A DNA stretch of 64,000 nucleotides, from positions 62,001 through 126,000 of the forward strand of contig NZ_LXNG01000055.1 of the NCBI RefSeq assembly GCF_001642575.1, in the 5' to 3' direction. The translations under genes were made by a program, and so were the position numbers. Below are positions 1-8,290 of the stretch, in pieces; within the stretch, counting starts at the first letter, position 1, and each line of letters starts with the position of its first letter. Below the pieces are notes generated by a model. The model worked only from the letters and a program-made list of their open reading frames with translations, had not been told where the DNA came from and made no database searches. This stretch comes from Xanthomonas floridensis (GTDB taxonomy: Bacteria > Pseudomonadota > Gammaproteobacteria > Xanthomonadales > Xanthomonadaceae).

Positions 1-678
1 GGTGGCAGCGATGCCTTCATCGTGCTGGACGATGCGGAATTGGAGCACACGGTGGAGTCGGCGGTGCAGTCGCGTTTCGACAACAGCGGGCAGACCTGCA
101 TCGCGGCCAAGCGCTTCATCGTGGTCGATGCCATCGCCGACCAGTTCATCGAGCGCTTTGTCGCCGCTGCATCCAGGCGTGTGGTCGGTGACCCGCAGCA
201 GGAAGGCACGACGCTCGCACCGATGGCACGCGCCGACCTGCGCGACGAATTGCACAAGCAGGTGCAGGCCAGCGTGGAGAAGGGCGCCAAGGTATTGCTG
301 GGCGGCAAACCGGTATCGGGCTCGCATGCAGGCTACCCGGCCACGATCCTCGACCAGGTCGCCCCTGGCATGCCGGCGTACGAGGAGGAATTCTTTGGCC
401 CGGTGGCCTCGATCATTCGAGTGGCCGACGAAGCAGAAGCGGTGCGCGTGGCCAACGACACCAGCTTCGGCCTGGGCGGCAGCGTGTGGACGGCGGACGC
501 CAAGCGCGGCGAACGCGTCGCCCAGCAGCTGCAATGCGGCGCAGCCTTCGTCAACTCGGTGGTCAAGAGCGATGTGCGGCTACCGTTTGGTGGCATCAAA
601 CGCTCAGGCTTCGGTCGCGAGCTGGCCGATCACGGCATCCACGAGTTCATGAACATCAAGACGATCTATGTGGCTTGA
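1..678 (+). CDS. Aldehyde dehydrogenase, Sad/YneI-like (C-terminal part)
   Basis: This is the last 225 residues of an NAD(P)-dependent aldehyde dehydrogenase; the start lies outside the window. The catalytic cysteine is visible in NSGQTCIAAKR (C33 of the fragment), followed by the EEFFGPV motif and a C-terminal FGGIKRSGFGREL segment. The segment order and wording most resemble succinate-semialdehyde dehydrogenases of the YneI/Sad type, which oxidise succinate semialdehyde to succinate in GABA or putrescine breakdown. The fragment opens with GGSDAFIV, which normally follows the active-site glutamate, so that residue is just upstream. The family call is firm; the exact substrate is inference. 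Confidence 0.88.
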   Translation, partial: GGSDAFIVLDDAELEHTVESAVQSRFDNSGQTCIAAKRFIVVDAIADQFIERFVAAASRRVVGDPQQEGTTLAPMARADLRDELHKQVQASVEKGAKVLLGGKPVSGSHAGYPATILDQVAPGMPAYEEEFFGPVASIIRVADEAEAVRVANDTSFGLGGSVWTADAKRGERVAQQLQCGAAFVNSVVKSDVRLPFGGIKRSGFGRELADHGIHEFMNIKTIYVA

Positions 679-1243
679 GGGCCGGGATTGGTGATTCGGG
701 ATTCGGGATTCGCAAAGGCCGGGGCGCTTCCCTTCTCCCGCCGGGAGAAGGTGCCCGAAGGGCGGATGAGGGTGCGGGTCGCACTTGATGGTTGATTGTT
801 GCTTAAAAAAGCACCTGGTAGCGCAGAGTCTTGAGCAGAGGCCTCAGGCAGAAGCAGAGGCCTCAGGCGAACGCTTCCGTGCCTTGCGGCACGGGTTAAT
901 TTTGTTTCGGCAAAAGTAACCAAAACCATATCGCCCGACGCGATCCGGTGCGATGGAGTCGCACCGTTCCCCTGCGCTCCTCGCCACCGCGGCACGGCGC
1001 CCAAACTCGCTACGCTCAGACAGGGCGCCTCTTCGGCCACGCGTGGCTCCGGTTCTCGGCTCGCTCTAGGGCGAGGGTAAGCTAGAGCCAATTCCAAAAA
1101 CTAAAAAGCTAATAGCCAATATTTAGAAGCAGGGGCGAAGACCTGATAGTTAGAAATATCCAGCAGCTCGGCGCCGAAGCGAACAATCAGCAGTCAGGAA
1201 ACCCGCTCTACCCATTCCCGAATCCCCATTCCCGATTCCCAGC
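679..1243. repeat. Repeat-rich intergenic block bounded by inverted GGGATTC motifs
   Basis: No credible gene is present. The left edge (681-713) carries GGGATTCGGGATTCG-type motifs and the right edge (1211-1240) carries the same family in reverse orientation (CCCATTCCCG...CCCGATTCCC). Between them are a REP-like hairpin at 735-775 (CTTCTCCC/GGGAGAAG followed by GGATGAGGGT), a tandem repeat AGCAGAGGCCTCAGGC at 834-849 and 853-868, a CCGTGCC/GGCACGG hairpin at 877-894, and a stretch at 895-1090 that resembles a dispersed Xanthomonadaceae element (the part containing TTTCGGCAAAAGTAACC). An AT-rich island follows at about 1085-1160. The dispersed nature is from memory and not tested here. Confidence 0.6.
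735..775. repeat. REP-like hairpin element
   Basis: CTTCTCCC and GGGAGAAG form a hairpin with a very short loop, followed by a tail reading GGCGGATGAGGGTGCGGG. A related hairpin-plus-tail occurs downstream of petC at 15618-15653, so this is a repeated intergenic unit in this genome. Confidence 0.6.
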
Positions 1244-2245
1244 TCAAAGCCACCGCGCCCGCTTGAACAGGCGATACAGCACCAGGCAGGACGCGACGAT
1301 GCCGCCTACCAGCAAGGGGTAGGCGTAGGGCTTGTCGAGTTCGGGCATGTGGGTGAAGTTCATGCCGTACCAACTGGTGATCAGCGTGGGTGCGGCCAGC
1401 AGGGCGGCCCAGGCGCCCAGGCGCTTGACCGTCTCACCTTGTGCCAGCGTCACCATCGACAGGTTGACGCTGAGTGCGGTACCCAGCATTTCGCGCAGGG
1501 TGTCGATGGCGTCGTTGATGCGCACCGCATGATCGAGCACGTCGCGCAGGTAGATGCCAACTTCTGAGTGGATCAGCGAGCCGGGGTTGCGCTTGAGGTG
1601 CGAGAGCACGTCCTGCAACGGCGCCACCACCAGCCGCATCTTGTTGAGTTCGCGCTTGAGCTCATACAGGCGCACCACCGTCTCGCGCTTGTAGTCGTCG
1701 GCAAAGATGTCCTTTTCCAGGCGCTCCAGCGTGTCGCGGAACTCGTCCATGATCGGCAGGTAGTTGTCGACCACGAAGTCCAGCACGCCATACAGGCAGA
1801 ACGAGGCACCCATGCGCAGCATGGCCGGCTCGCGCTCGACCCGATGCCGCACCGGCGTGTACGACAGCGATGCGCCATGGCGCACGGTCAGCAGAAACCG
1901 CTTGCCCAGGAATGCATGCGTTTCGCCATAACGGATACGCTCGTTGACCAGCTGGGCAGTATTGACCACCACGAACAGCGAGTTGCCATAACTCTCGGCC
2001 TTGGGGCGCTGGTGCGCCTTGAGCGCGTCTTCGATCGCCAGGTCATGCAGGCCGAACTCGTCCCGCAGCTTGTGCAGCACCGATTCCTGCGGTTCGTACA
2101 GGCCAACCCACACAAAGCCGTCCGGACGTTCCAGCACGTCGCTGATCTGCTCCAGGCTGATGTCGTGCCGCTCGCCGTCGCCGTCGTAGTACGCGCAGGT
2201 GATGACGCAGGACGGATTGTCGGGATGGCGGCCGTGGTGGTTCAT
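1244..2245 (-). CDS. corA: CorA-family Mg2+/Co2+ transporter
   Basis: CorA proteins are pentameric inner-membrane channels that import magnesium and cobalt. The 333-residue length is normal. The signature YGMNF sits at about residues 293-297, between two predicted C-terminal membrane helices (about 270-290 and 309-326), and is followed by the MPEL loop typical of the family. The long N-terminal region is the cytoplasmic funnel domain. The ATG at 2245 lies 15 bp after the stop of the DUF4105 gene, so it is probably the last gene of the corC operon. The carboxyl end RLFKRARWL is a usual basic CorA tail. Confidence 0.93.
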   Translation of the reverse strand: MNHHGRHPDNPSCVITCAYYDGDGERHDISLEQISDVLERPDGFVWVGLYEPQESVLHKLRDEFGLHDLAIEDALKAHQRPKAESYGNSLFVVVNTAQLVNERIRYGETHAFLGKRFLLTVRHGASLSYTPVRHRVEREPAMLRMGASFCLYGVLDFVVDNYLPIMDEFRDTLERLEKDIFADDYKRETVVRLYELKRELNKMRLVVAPLQDVLSHLKRNPGSLIHSEVGIYLRDVLDHAVRINDAIDTLREMLGTALSVNLSMVTLAQGETVKRLGAWAALLAAPTLITSWYGMNFTHMPELDKPYAYPLLVGGIVASCLVLYRLFKRARWL

Positions 2246-2260
2246 GGGCGCATCGTCAGG

Positions 2261-3547
2261 TCAGCGCCGGGAGAGCGACACGTCGCGCGGCTGCAGGGCG
2301 ATCGCGAGCGCGGCGTGGATCGGCAACAGCAGCATCACCCACTGCAGGTTGTCCTGGGCCTGGAACGACAGCCAGTGGATCACCAGTGCCAGCAGCGACC
2401 CGGCGGCCACCAGCCAGGACAGCACAGTGAACCAGCGGCCCGGCCGATGGCCCAGCTGCAACCGGATCCCACCAACCCACAGCAGCAGACACAGTGGATT
2501 GACCAGCAAGAGATTGCGGTTGGCCCACGCGGACTGATGTGCGGTAAAGCCCCACAGATACACCAGCAGGCCGCCACCGATGGCGCACAGCAGCCAGAAC
2601 GGCAGCGCAAGCCCGGCCAGCAGACGTTGACGGCGACGCAGCGCCAGCACGCCGGCGGCCACCAGCACGCCGGCCAGCAACCACGGCCACCAATGTCGCT
2701 GCTGTTCGGCAGGCTCGGGCGCGACACGGTGCGGCAGCAGCACCTGGGTGGATTGCACCAACGGCCGGCCGGCGCTGTTGTGCACCTGGGTCAGGCTGTC
2801 GGCCAGGCGCATCGGCACGAACGCTTCTTCCCAGCGCGATAGCGGGCGATCGGCGTACGGACCCAAGCCCAGGTCGAAGCCCAGCCACATCCAGGGGGCA
2901 GGGGAGGCCAGGCGCACCGCTTCGCTGCGGTAGGTATTGCCGCGCGAGCGGCCGGCCAGTTGCGATTTCAGCGTGCCGCCCATGGCGCGATCGAGCGCAT
3001 CGCGCACCATCGTGGCGCAGTTGGCTTCGAAATAATCGTAGTGATAGCGGGCGTTTTCCGGCCGGCTGCGGACAGCCAGGCCATCGGCAAGCGCGCGCGC
3101 CTGCTCGGGCGGCAGATCCAGCCACTGCACGCTGACGCCACGGCCAACGTTGCGGTATTGCGACAGGTCTTCTTCCAGCGGCAGCGCCACCAGGTAGTAC
3201 ATCATTTCGCCACGTGCGAAACGCGGCACGAAGTCCGGCTCGCTCGGGTCGAAAAAGCCGAAGTTGTACGAGGTTGCCTGCTGGGTGAGTGGGTCGACCA
3301 CCACGATGGCGTCATGCCCGAAGCGTTCGAAGAACACTTCGCCGGGTTGCATGGTCACCACGCCGACGCGCGGCGCCGGTGCGGCAACTGCAGTAATGCC
3401 CTGGGCAGCCTCGCCCTGCACAGCCTGGGCCATTGCACGCGGCGCTGCCAGCAACGTGATCAGGAGCAGCAGCGCCCAGCAGGCGAGCCACCGCCGGGCG
3501 TCGCAGCGCTGCGGCGCCGTGCAGGCACTGCGGGCGACCTGGTTCAA
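2261..3547 (-). CDS. DUF4105 (Lnb N-terminal-like) membrane protein
   Basis: A 428-residue protein with an N-terminal signal or anchor helix (about residues 19-40), a periplasmic DUF4105 domain (about 60-230) and roughly five C-terminal hydrophobic helices (about 290-420). DUF4105 resembles cysteine peptidase folds; a histidine in ERFGHDAI (H78) and a cysteine in EANCATMV (C177) are candidate catalytic residues. The only reasonable start is a TTG that overlaps the corC stop as TTGA, which implies translational coupling. The function is unknown. Coupling to corC and corA hints at an envelope role, but that is inference. Confidence 0.78.
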   Translation of the reverse strand: MNQVARSACTAPQRCDARRWLACWALLLLITLLAAPRAMAQAVQGEAAQGITAVAAPAPRVGVVTMQPGEVFFERFGHDAIVVVDPLTQQATSYNFGFFDPSEPDFVPRFARGEMMYYLVALPLEEDLSQYRNVGRGVSVQWLDLPPEQARALADGLAVRSRPENARYHYDYFEANCATMVRDALDRAMGGTLKSQLAGRSRGNTYRSEAVRLASPAPWMWLGFDLGLGPYADRPLSRWEEAFVPMRLADSLTQVHNSAGRPLVQSTQVLLPHRVAPEPAEQQRHWWPWLLAGVLVAAGVLALRRRQRLLAGLALPFWLLCAIGGGLLVYLWGFTAHQSAWANRNLLLVNPLCLLLWVGGIRLQLGHRPGRWFTVLSWLVAAGSLLALVIHWLSFQAQDNLQWVMLLLPIHAALAIALQPRDVSLSRR

Positions 3548-4422
3548 GCGTCGTCCTGCGGGTCGGGCGGCAGGATGGTGACGTGGAAGGCGTGCACGCG
3601 GCGCGCGTCGGCCTTGGCCACGCGGAATGCGAAGCGTCCCAGCGTCAGTTCCTCGCCGGTTTCCGGCAGATGGCCGATCGCATCGGTGACCAGGCCACCG
3701 ACGGTGTCGTACTCGTCGTCGGGGAACTCGGCGCCGAAGCGCTCGTTGAAGTCTTCGATCGGCGTCAGCGCGTCGACCACGTAGCGGCCATCGGCCTGGA
3801 TGGCGATCAGCGAATTCTCCTCCTCGGCGTCGTCGTGCTCGTCGTCGATCTGGCCGACGATCTGCTCCAGCACGTCTTCGATGGTGACCAGGCCGGCAAC
3901 GCCGCCGTACTCGTCCACCACGATCGCCATGTGGTTGCGTGAGAGGCGGAATTCCTTGAGCAGGACGTTGAGCTTCTTGGACTCGGGGATCAGCACCGCC
4001 GGGCGCAGCAGCTCGCGTACGTTGCCGGGCCCGTTGTCGGCAACCACGCCGCGCAACAAGTCCTTGGCCAGCAGGATGCCGAGCACTTCGTCCTTGTTCT
4101 CGCCGTGCACCGGGAAGCGCGAATGGCCGGATTCGACCACCTGCTTCATCAGGTCGATGAAGCGCGCTTCCACCGGCAGCGAGACCATCTGCGAGCGCGA
4201 AATCATCACATCGCCCACGGTGAGCTCGGCGACGGAGATCGCGCCTTCCATCATGCGCAAGGTGTCTGCGGCGATGAGACCGTCCTGTTCGGCGGTCCGC
4301 AGCAATGCGACCAGTTCGTCGCGGGTATGGGGTTCGCCGGAGAAGGCCGCGCTCAGGCGTTCGAGCCAGCTGCGGCGTTTTTCGGGAGTTTCTGAGCTGT
4401 AGCTACTGTCGTCTTCGGACAT
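3544..4422 (-). CDS. corC: CorC/HlyC-family protein with two CBS domains
   Basis: CorC-type proteins in the YbeX position have been linked to Mg2+/Co2+ efflux and to ribosome maturation. The 292-residue product has an acidic N-terminus, two CBS domains (about 60-190; note VGDVMISRSQMV and LGILLAKDLL), and a C-terminal CorC_HlyC domain ending in an aspartate-rich tail. It lacks the DUF21 membrane region, so it is the short, soluble form. ATG 4422 (MSEDDSSYSS) is preferred over an in-frame GTG at 4440. It follows the ybeY region, as in the classic ybeZ-ybeY-ybeX order, with one extra gene between. Confidence 0.9.
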   Translation of the reverse strand: MSEDDSSYSSETPEKRRSWLERLSAAFSGEPHTRDELVALLRTAEQDGLIAADTLRMMEGAISVAELTVGDVMISRSQMVSLPVEARFIDLMKQVVESGHSRFPVHGENKDEVLGILLAKDLLRGVVADNGPGNVRELLRPAVLIPESKKLNVLLKEFRLSRNHMAIVVDEYGGVAGLVTIEDVLEQIVGQIDDEHDDAEEENSLIAIQADGRYVVDALTPIEDFNERFGAEFPDDEYDTVGGLVTDAIGHLPETGEELTLGRFAFRVAKADARRVHAFHVTILPPDPQDDA

Positions 4423-4516
4423 CGTGACGGGGGACGGCACCCGGCGGACCAGGCATTAGGCTGCAGTCTAGCAGGAAGCCGGCGGGACGCCGTGGACGCG
4501 GTGCCCGGTGCCGGTC

Positions 4517-5035
4517 TCAGGGCAGGTCCAGGCTATAGCCGCAGCCCACCACGGTCTTGCCCGGGTGCGATTTGACGTTGGTCACGCTGAGCACCACCGA
4601 TTCGATCATCGCCTCGCCGGTCTTGGGGTTGGTGGTGTCTTCGCTGACCAGCTCGCGGCCGTACATGATCTTGTCGGCGTTATCCACGCCCAGTTCCAGG
4701 TCCAGTTGCTTGGCCAGCGGGCGCGGATCGGGCAGGTCCAGGATCGCCATGATGCTGGCGCCGGAAAAGGCGATGTGGTTGGTGCTGTGGCCGAACACGC
4801 TGATGGGCGTGTTGAGGGTGTATTCGGTCATGAACAGGTTGGACTGCTCCAGCGGCGTCCAGCCCAGCGCCACCGCCTTGAGCGGGTCGGCCAGCACCGG
4901 TGCCAATGCAGTGAAGTCGCCGATGCGCTGGCGGCATTCGATCAGCGCCGGCAGGTCGGGGCGTACCGGCGCGCCCTGCGCCAGTACCGCTGCCGGACTC
5001 AGCAGCAGGCAGCTCACTGCGATCAGCGCGCGCAT
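4517..5035 (-). CDS. Small secreted protein of unknown function
   Basis: The 172-residue product starts with a clear signal peptide ([20 protein letters not shown]) and has two conserved-looking cysteines in the mature part (in ECRQRIG near the N-terminus and VVGCGYSL near the C-terminus) that could form a disulfide. No family is recognised. Its ATG overlaps the ybeY stop by one base (TGATG), so it is translationally coupled to ybeY and should be co-transcribed with it. The mature protein is probably periplasmic. Nothing in the sequence indicates an enzymatic role. Confidence 0.75.
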   Translation of the reverse strand: MRALIAVSCLLLSPAAVLAQGAPVRPDLPALIECRQRIGDFTALAPVLADPLKAVALGWTPLEQSNLFMTEYTLNTPISVFGHSTNHIAFSGASIMAILDLPDPRPLAKQLDLELGVDNADKIMYGRELVSEDTTNPKTGEAMIESVVLSVTNVKSHPGKTVVGCGYSLDLP

Positions 5036-5520
5036 CAACGCTCTCCCGCGTAGGGGTCTTCGATCCCCAGGTCGGCCAGGATCTCGCGTTCCAGTTGCTC
5101 CATCGCATCGGCCTCCTTGTCGTCTTCGTGGTCCCAGCCCAGTAGATGCAAGGTGCCGTGCACGGTCAGGTGCGCGTAATGCGCGGCCAGCGATTTGCCC
5201 TGTTCTGCGGCCTCGCGCGCCACCACTGGCGCGCAGATCACCAGGTCGCCCAGCAGCGGCATCTTGATGCCCTTGGGCAGGCCCTCCGGCAGTTCGGCCG
5301 GGAAGCTCAGCACATTGGTGGCGTAATCCTTGCCGCGGTAGTGATGGTTGAGCGAGCAGCCTTCTTTCTCGTCGACCACGCGCACCGCCAGATCGGCCTC
5401 GCGAATACGACCCTTCAGCGCGGCAGCCACCCACTTGCGAAAACTCACCGCCGACGGCAGGCCTGCGCGTGGCAACGCATAACTGACGGCGACGTCGAGG
5501 CGGACCGGACCTTTGGTCAT
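5035..5520 (-). CDS. ybeY: Endoribonuclease/rRNA maturation factor YbeY
   Basis: YbeY is a zinc-dependent factor needed for 16S rRNA 3' end maturation and ribosome quality control. The 161-residue product carries the metal motif [11 protein letters not shown] at 121-131, with H121, H125 and H131 as ligands, and the upstream [17 protein letters not shown] segment. Length and motif spacing are normal. The gene lies downstream of phoH (ybeZ) on the same strand, but a secreted protein gene is inserted between them. The stop overlaps the next start by one base. Confidence 0.95.
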   Translation of the reverse strand: MTKGPVRLDVAVSYALPRAGLPSAVSFRKWVAAALKGRIREADLAVRVVDEKEGCSLNHHYRGKDYATNVLSFPAELPEGLPKGIKMPLLGDLVICAPVVAREAAEQGKSLAAHYAHLTVHGTLHLLGWDHEDDKEADAMEQLEREILADLGIEDPYAGER

Positions 5521-5574
5521 GGCGATACCAGCATTGAGCTCAGACAGGAGCCACAGTATCGCGCGTGTGTTGCC

Positions 5575-6447
5575 TCACTGCGACTTCCACTCGCTGGGGT
5601 CGTAGGCGATTTCGATCACCTCGGCTGTCTGGACCAGCTCTTCGATGCCGGCCTGCTTGGTCGAGCCGTGGCAATTGAAGCCCAGATGAGTCTTGATTTG
5701 GCGCGCCATCTCTACGGCGCCTTGCTCTGGCGTGGCCTTGGCATCGAGGTGGACGGTCAGGTCCGCGCACCTGCCAATATTGCTGACCTGGATGGCCGGT
5801 ACGAGCGCACGCGCAGCCTGGTCGGCGAGTGCGTCGAAACTGGTCTGCGCGATTGCTTGCTGCGCTGCCGACACCCGCACCTTGATGTAGTACAGCTGCT
5901 TGTAGAACAGATAGCCGTTGGACAGTAGCGGCATGCCCGGCGACGATAGGTCCATGCTGAGCCGCAACTTTTCCCCAACGATGCGCTCGGCATCCGCGAT
6001 CGCCGCGATCACCTTGGCATCCACTGCATTGGCCGGCGTGTTTTTCGGGGCATCGTCGCTGGTCAACACGAACCTGCCCTGGTCCAGCTCGTCCAGCCGC
6101 GAATAAGTGCCTTGTGTGCGCGCCGCGGCGAGGTCCTTGCGAAAGGCGATCATGCCGTGCTCGATGGCCTCGGCTTGAGCGCGTTGCCCGGCTGGATAAA
6201 CGAAGACATCGATATTCAACTCCGGATGCCCAGCCATCGCGTAATGGAATCCAGCCCCCGAGACCTTGGCTGCCGGGTTGTAGGAGCTGCGGGCGAGCGT
6301 AAATGGACCAACGTTCCTCGGCGCGGCCAGGTAACTGGTTTCGATGTAAGCGCGCGAGGCTGCCGGGGGCTCATCCGGCGCGGCCGATAACGCAACTGGA
6401 GCAATGCCCAGCATGCAGGCGAAGAACAACACGCGACATCCGACCAT
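5575..6447 (-). CDS. Secreted protein of unknown function between phoH and ybeY
   Basis: The 290-residue product begins with a signal peptide (cleavage likely after LSAAPDEPP is reached, around residue 22) and is preceded by a strong ribosome binding site, AGGAGGT, six bases before ATG 6447. The mature part is soluble with a pair of cysteines far apart (IGRCADL and GFNCHGS). I recognise no domain. It interrupts the usual phoH-ybeY adjacency, with 202 bp to phoH and about 55 bp to ybeY, and its own strong ribosome binding site suggests separate control of expression. Confidence 0.75.
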   Translation of the reverse strand: MVGCRVLFFACMLGIAPVALSAAPDEPPAASRAYIETSYLAAPRNVGPFTLARSSYNPAAKVSGAGFHYAMAGHPELNIDVFVYPAGQRAQAEAIEHGMIAFRKDLAAARTQGTYSRLDELDQGRFVLTSDDAPKNTPANAVDAKVIAAIADAERIVGEKLRLSMDLSSPGMPLLSNGYLFYKQLYYIKVRVSAAQQAIAQTSFDALADQAARALVPAIQVSNIGRCADLTVHLDAKATPEQGAVEMARQIKTHLGFNCHGSTKQAGIEELVQTAEVIEIAYDPSEWKSQ

Positions 6448-6649
6448 GTGCACCTCCTGTGCAGAACGATGCCGCAAGTGTATCGCCGTCACGCGGCCGG
6501 TTGGTGTGTCTGGCCCAGTGCCGTTGCGGATCAACTGGCGCGAGGGGGTGTGCGATGACCGCGCGCTACCTGGAGGTTTCCCCGCTTGCCCCGCGTTGCA
6601 CCAAGTCGTGCCGAGCAGGGCATCCGCGGTCACCTCCCGCCAGCCTGCT

Positions 6650-7636
6650 TCATGCTGCAGGTTCGGCAGGCTTTTCGGTCTGATCGCGCTTCTCATAAGC
6701 AGTGACGATGCGTTGCACCAGCGGGTGGCGTACCACGTCGCGCGCTTCGAAGAAGGTGAAGCTGGCGCCTTCCACGTCACGCAGTACCTCGATCGCATCG
6801 CGCAGGCCGGACTTGACGTGCTTGGGCAGGTCGATCTGGGTCAGGTCGCCGGTGACCACCGCAGTGGAGCCGAAACCCAGGCGGGTCAGGAACATCTTCA
6901 TCTGTTCGATGGTGGTGTTCTGCGCCTCGTCCAGGATCACGTAGGCGTCGTTGAGCGTGCGGCCGCGCATGTAGGCCAGCGGGGCGATCTCGATGACGTT
7001 CTTCTCCAGCAGCTTGACCACCTTTTCCACGCCCAGCATTTCGTACAGCGCGTCATAGAGCGGGCGCAGGTAGGGGTCGACCTTCTGGCTGAGGTCGCCG
7101 GGCAGGAAGCCGAGCTTCTCGCCTGCTTCCACGGCCGGGCGCACCAGGATCAGGCGCTGCACGCGTGATTCGTTCAGCGCTTCCACCGCACTGGCCACCG
7201 CCAGGAAGGTCTTGCCGGTGCCGGCCGGGCCGATGCCGAAGTTGATGTCGTGGGTGGCGATCGCATGCAGGTACTTGGCCTGGTTGGCGCCACGGCCGCG
7301 CACGGTGCCGCGCTTGACCTTGATCGCCACGTCCTGCGGCTGGTACGCGCGCTCGACCACGTGCTCGACATTGGCATCGTTCAGGCGCAGGTGGATGGCA
7401 TGGTTGTCGAAGGTGATCGAGGCCGCTTCGTCGTACAGCGCGGTCAGCAGCTCCTGGGCGGCGGTGATCGCCGGCTCCGAGCCAGTGACGCGGAAGATGT
7501 TGCCGCGGTTGGCGATCTCCACGCCGAGCTTGAGTTCGATCTGGCGCAGGTGCGCGTCGAAGGGGCCGGCCAGGTTGGCCAGGCGCTCGGTGTCTTCGGG
7601 CTGCAGGGTGAAATCACGATAGGAAAGGGCGTTCAT
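6650..7636 (-). CDS. phoH: PhoH-family NTPase (YbeZ)
   Basis: YbeZ-type PhoH proteins are cytoplasmic RecA-fold ATPases that work with YbeY in RNA metabolism. The 328-residue product has a KH-like N-terminal region (about 1-110), Walker A GPAGTGKT at 136-143 and Walker B ending VILDEAQN. The C-terminal half contains TGDLTQIDLP, a family hallmark. ATG 7636 gives the expected length; no strong ribosome binding site is visible before it. The 650-bp gap upstream holds a cluster of DnaA-box-like sequences. Confidence 0.93.
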   Translation of the reverse strand: MNALSYRDFTLQPEDTERLANLAGPFDAHLRQIELKLGVEIANRGNIFRVTGSEPAITAAQELLTALYDEAASITFDNHAIHLRLNDANVEHVVERAYQPQDVAIKVKRGTVRGRGANQAKYLHAIATHDINFGIGPAGTGKTFLAVASAVEALNESRVQRLILVRPAVEAGEKLGFLPGDLSQKVDPYLRPLYDALYEMLGVEKVVKLLEKNVIEIAPLAYMRGRTLNDAYVILDEAQNTTIEQMKMFLTRLGFGSTAVVTGDLTQIDLPKHVKSGLRDAIEVLRDVEGASFTFFEARDVVRHPLVQRIVTAYEKRDQTEKPAEPAA

Positions 7637-7762
7637 GGTCGGATCGGACAGCGCGGGCGGCGTCGGTAGGGCGGCAGGTGAGGGTAGCGCGCAGGGTGTG
7701 ATCCCACCAACACACCGGCGGCCGGCGCCCTGGCGTCCAGGAACGTTTGCCGTGCGGCCGGG

Positions 7763-7921
7763 TTTTCCACAATCGCTGTGGAGTCACGCCTCACTAACCT
7801 GTGGATAGAAGTTGCCAGCCCTACTGGCGCAAGGTTCGGCAGGGTGGTGGCGAAAAAATCGCCAGTGCAGGATGGGTTGTCCACACCCGATGTGGATCGA
7901 ATCCGGAAAGCCTGTGGGTAA
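7763..7921. promoter_or_regulatory. Cluster of DnaA-box-like sites
   Basis: Sites related to TTATCCACA occur at 7763-7771 (TTTTCCACA, plus), 7800-7808 (CTATCCACA, minus), 7877-7885 (TTGTCCACA, plus), 7891-7899 (CGATCCACA, minus) and 7913-7921 (TTACCCACA, minus). The first fits TTWTNCACA exactly; three differ from TTATCCACA by one base and one by two. They alternate in orientation over 159 bp, 127-285 bp upstream of phoH. DnaA binding is an inference; no dnaA, dnaN or oriC context is present in the window. Confidence 0.4.
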
Positions 7922-7959
7922 GTGCCGCCGCGCCTTCTGTCGCAAGGCATGGCGGTTTG

Positions 7960-7978
7960 CTGGTGAAATTTTCACCAG
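7960..7978. promoter_or_regulatory. Perfect 9-bp palindrome upstream of phoH
   Basis: CTGGTGAAA and TTTCACCAG flank a single central T. The arrangement looks like an operator for a dimeric regulator. The protein that would bind it is unknown. Confidence 0.4.
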
Positions 7979-8244
7979 TGCCCGGAATCGCTCCAGGCGC
8001 CTGTGCCGCTGCGATGGTTGTGCGAGAGGGCTGGACATGCAGATGGCCGTACAACCGGGTGAGGTCACCACCAGCTGGTCGATGCATCCGCATGGCGCGC
8101 AACGCGACACTCACCGTTGCAGTGACGCAAGCGCAGTCAACGGAGTGCATTGCGCGCTCCGCACTGCACTCAGATCGGTATCAATGCAGGCCGGGGCCCG
8201 CGTCAGCTGGTTGCATCCAGTGCAATCGATCGGCGCGGCCTGCA

Positions 8245-8269
8245 GCCGATGCCGTAGCACGGCATCGGC
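8245..8269 (-). terminator. Stem-loop downstream of miaB
   Basis: An 11-bp perfect stem (GCCGATGCCGT / ACGGCATCGGC) with a 3-base loop lies 21 bp past the miaB stop. There is no U tract, so it may be an RNA-stabilising hairpin rather than an intrinsic terminator. Confidence 0.45.
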
Positions 8270-8290
8270 CATGCAGCATCCGCACCGGCA

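Larger units (their letters stand above)
7637..8290. other. Long intergenic region between miaB and phoH
   Basis: No convincing gene is found on either strand. It contains five DnaA-box-like 9-mers at 7763-7921, a perfect 9-bp palindrome at 7960-7978, and an 11-bp stem-loop at 8245-8269 just after the miaB stop. The rest is GC-rich sequence without recognisable structure. It presumably also holds the phoH promoter. Confidence 0.6.

Noticed and set aside
1568..2842. Long plus-strand open frame antisense to corA and the DUF4105 gene
   Set aside because: It is a GC-driven shadow of two well-supported minus-strand genes; its translation is rich in His, Gln and Arg with no domain.
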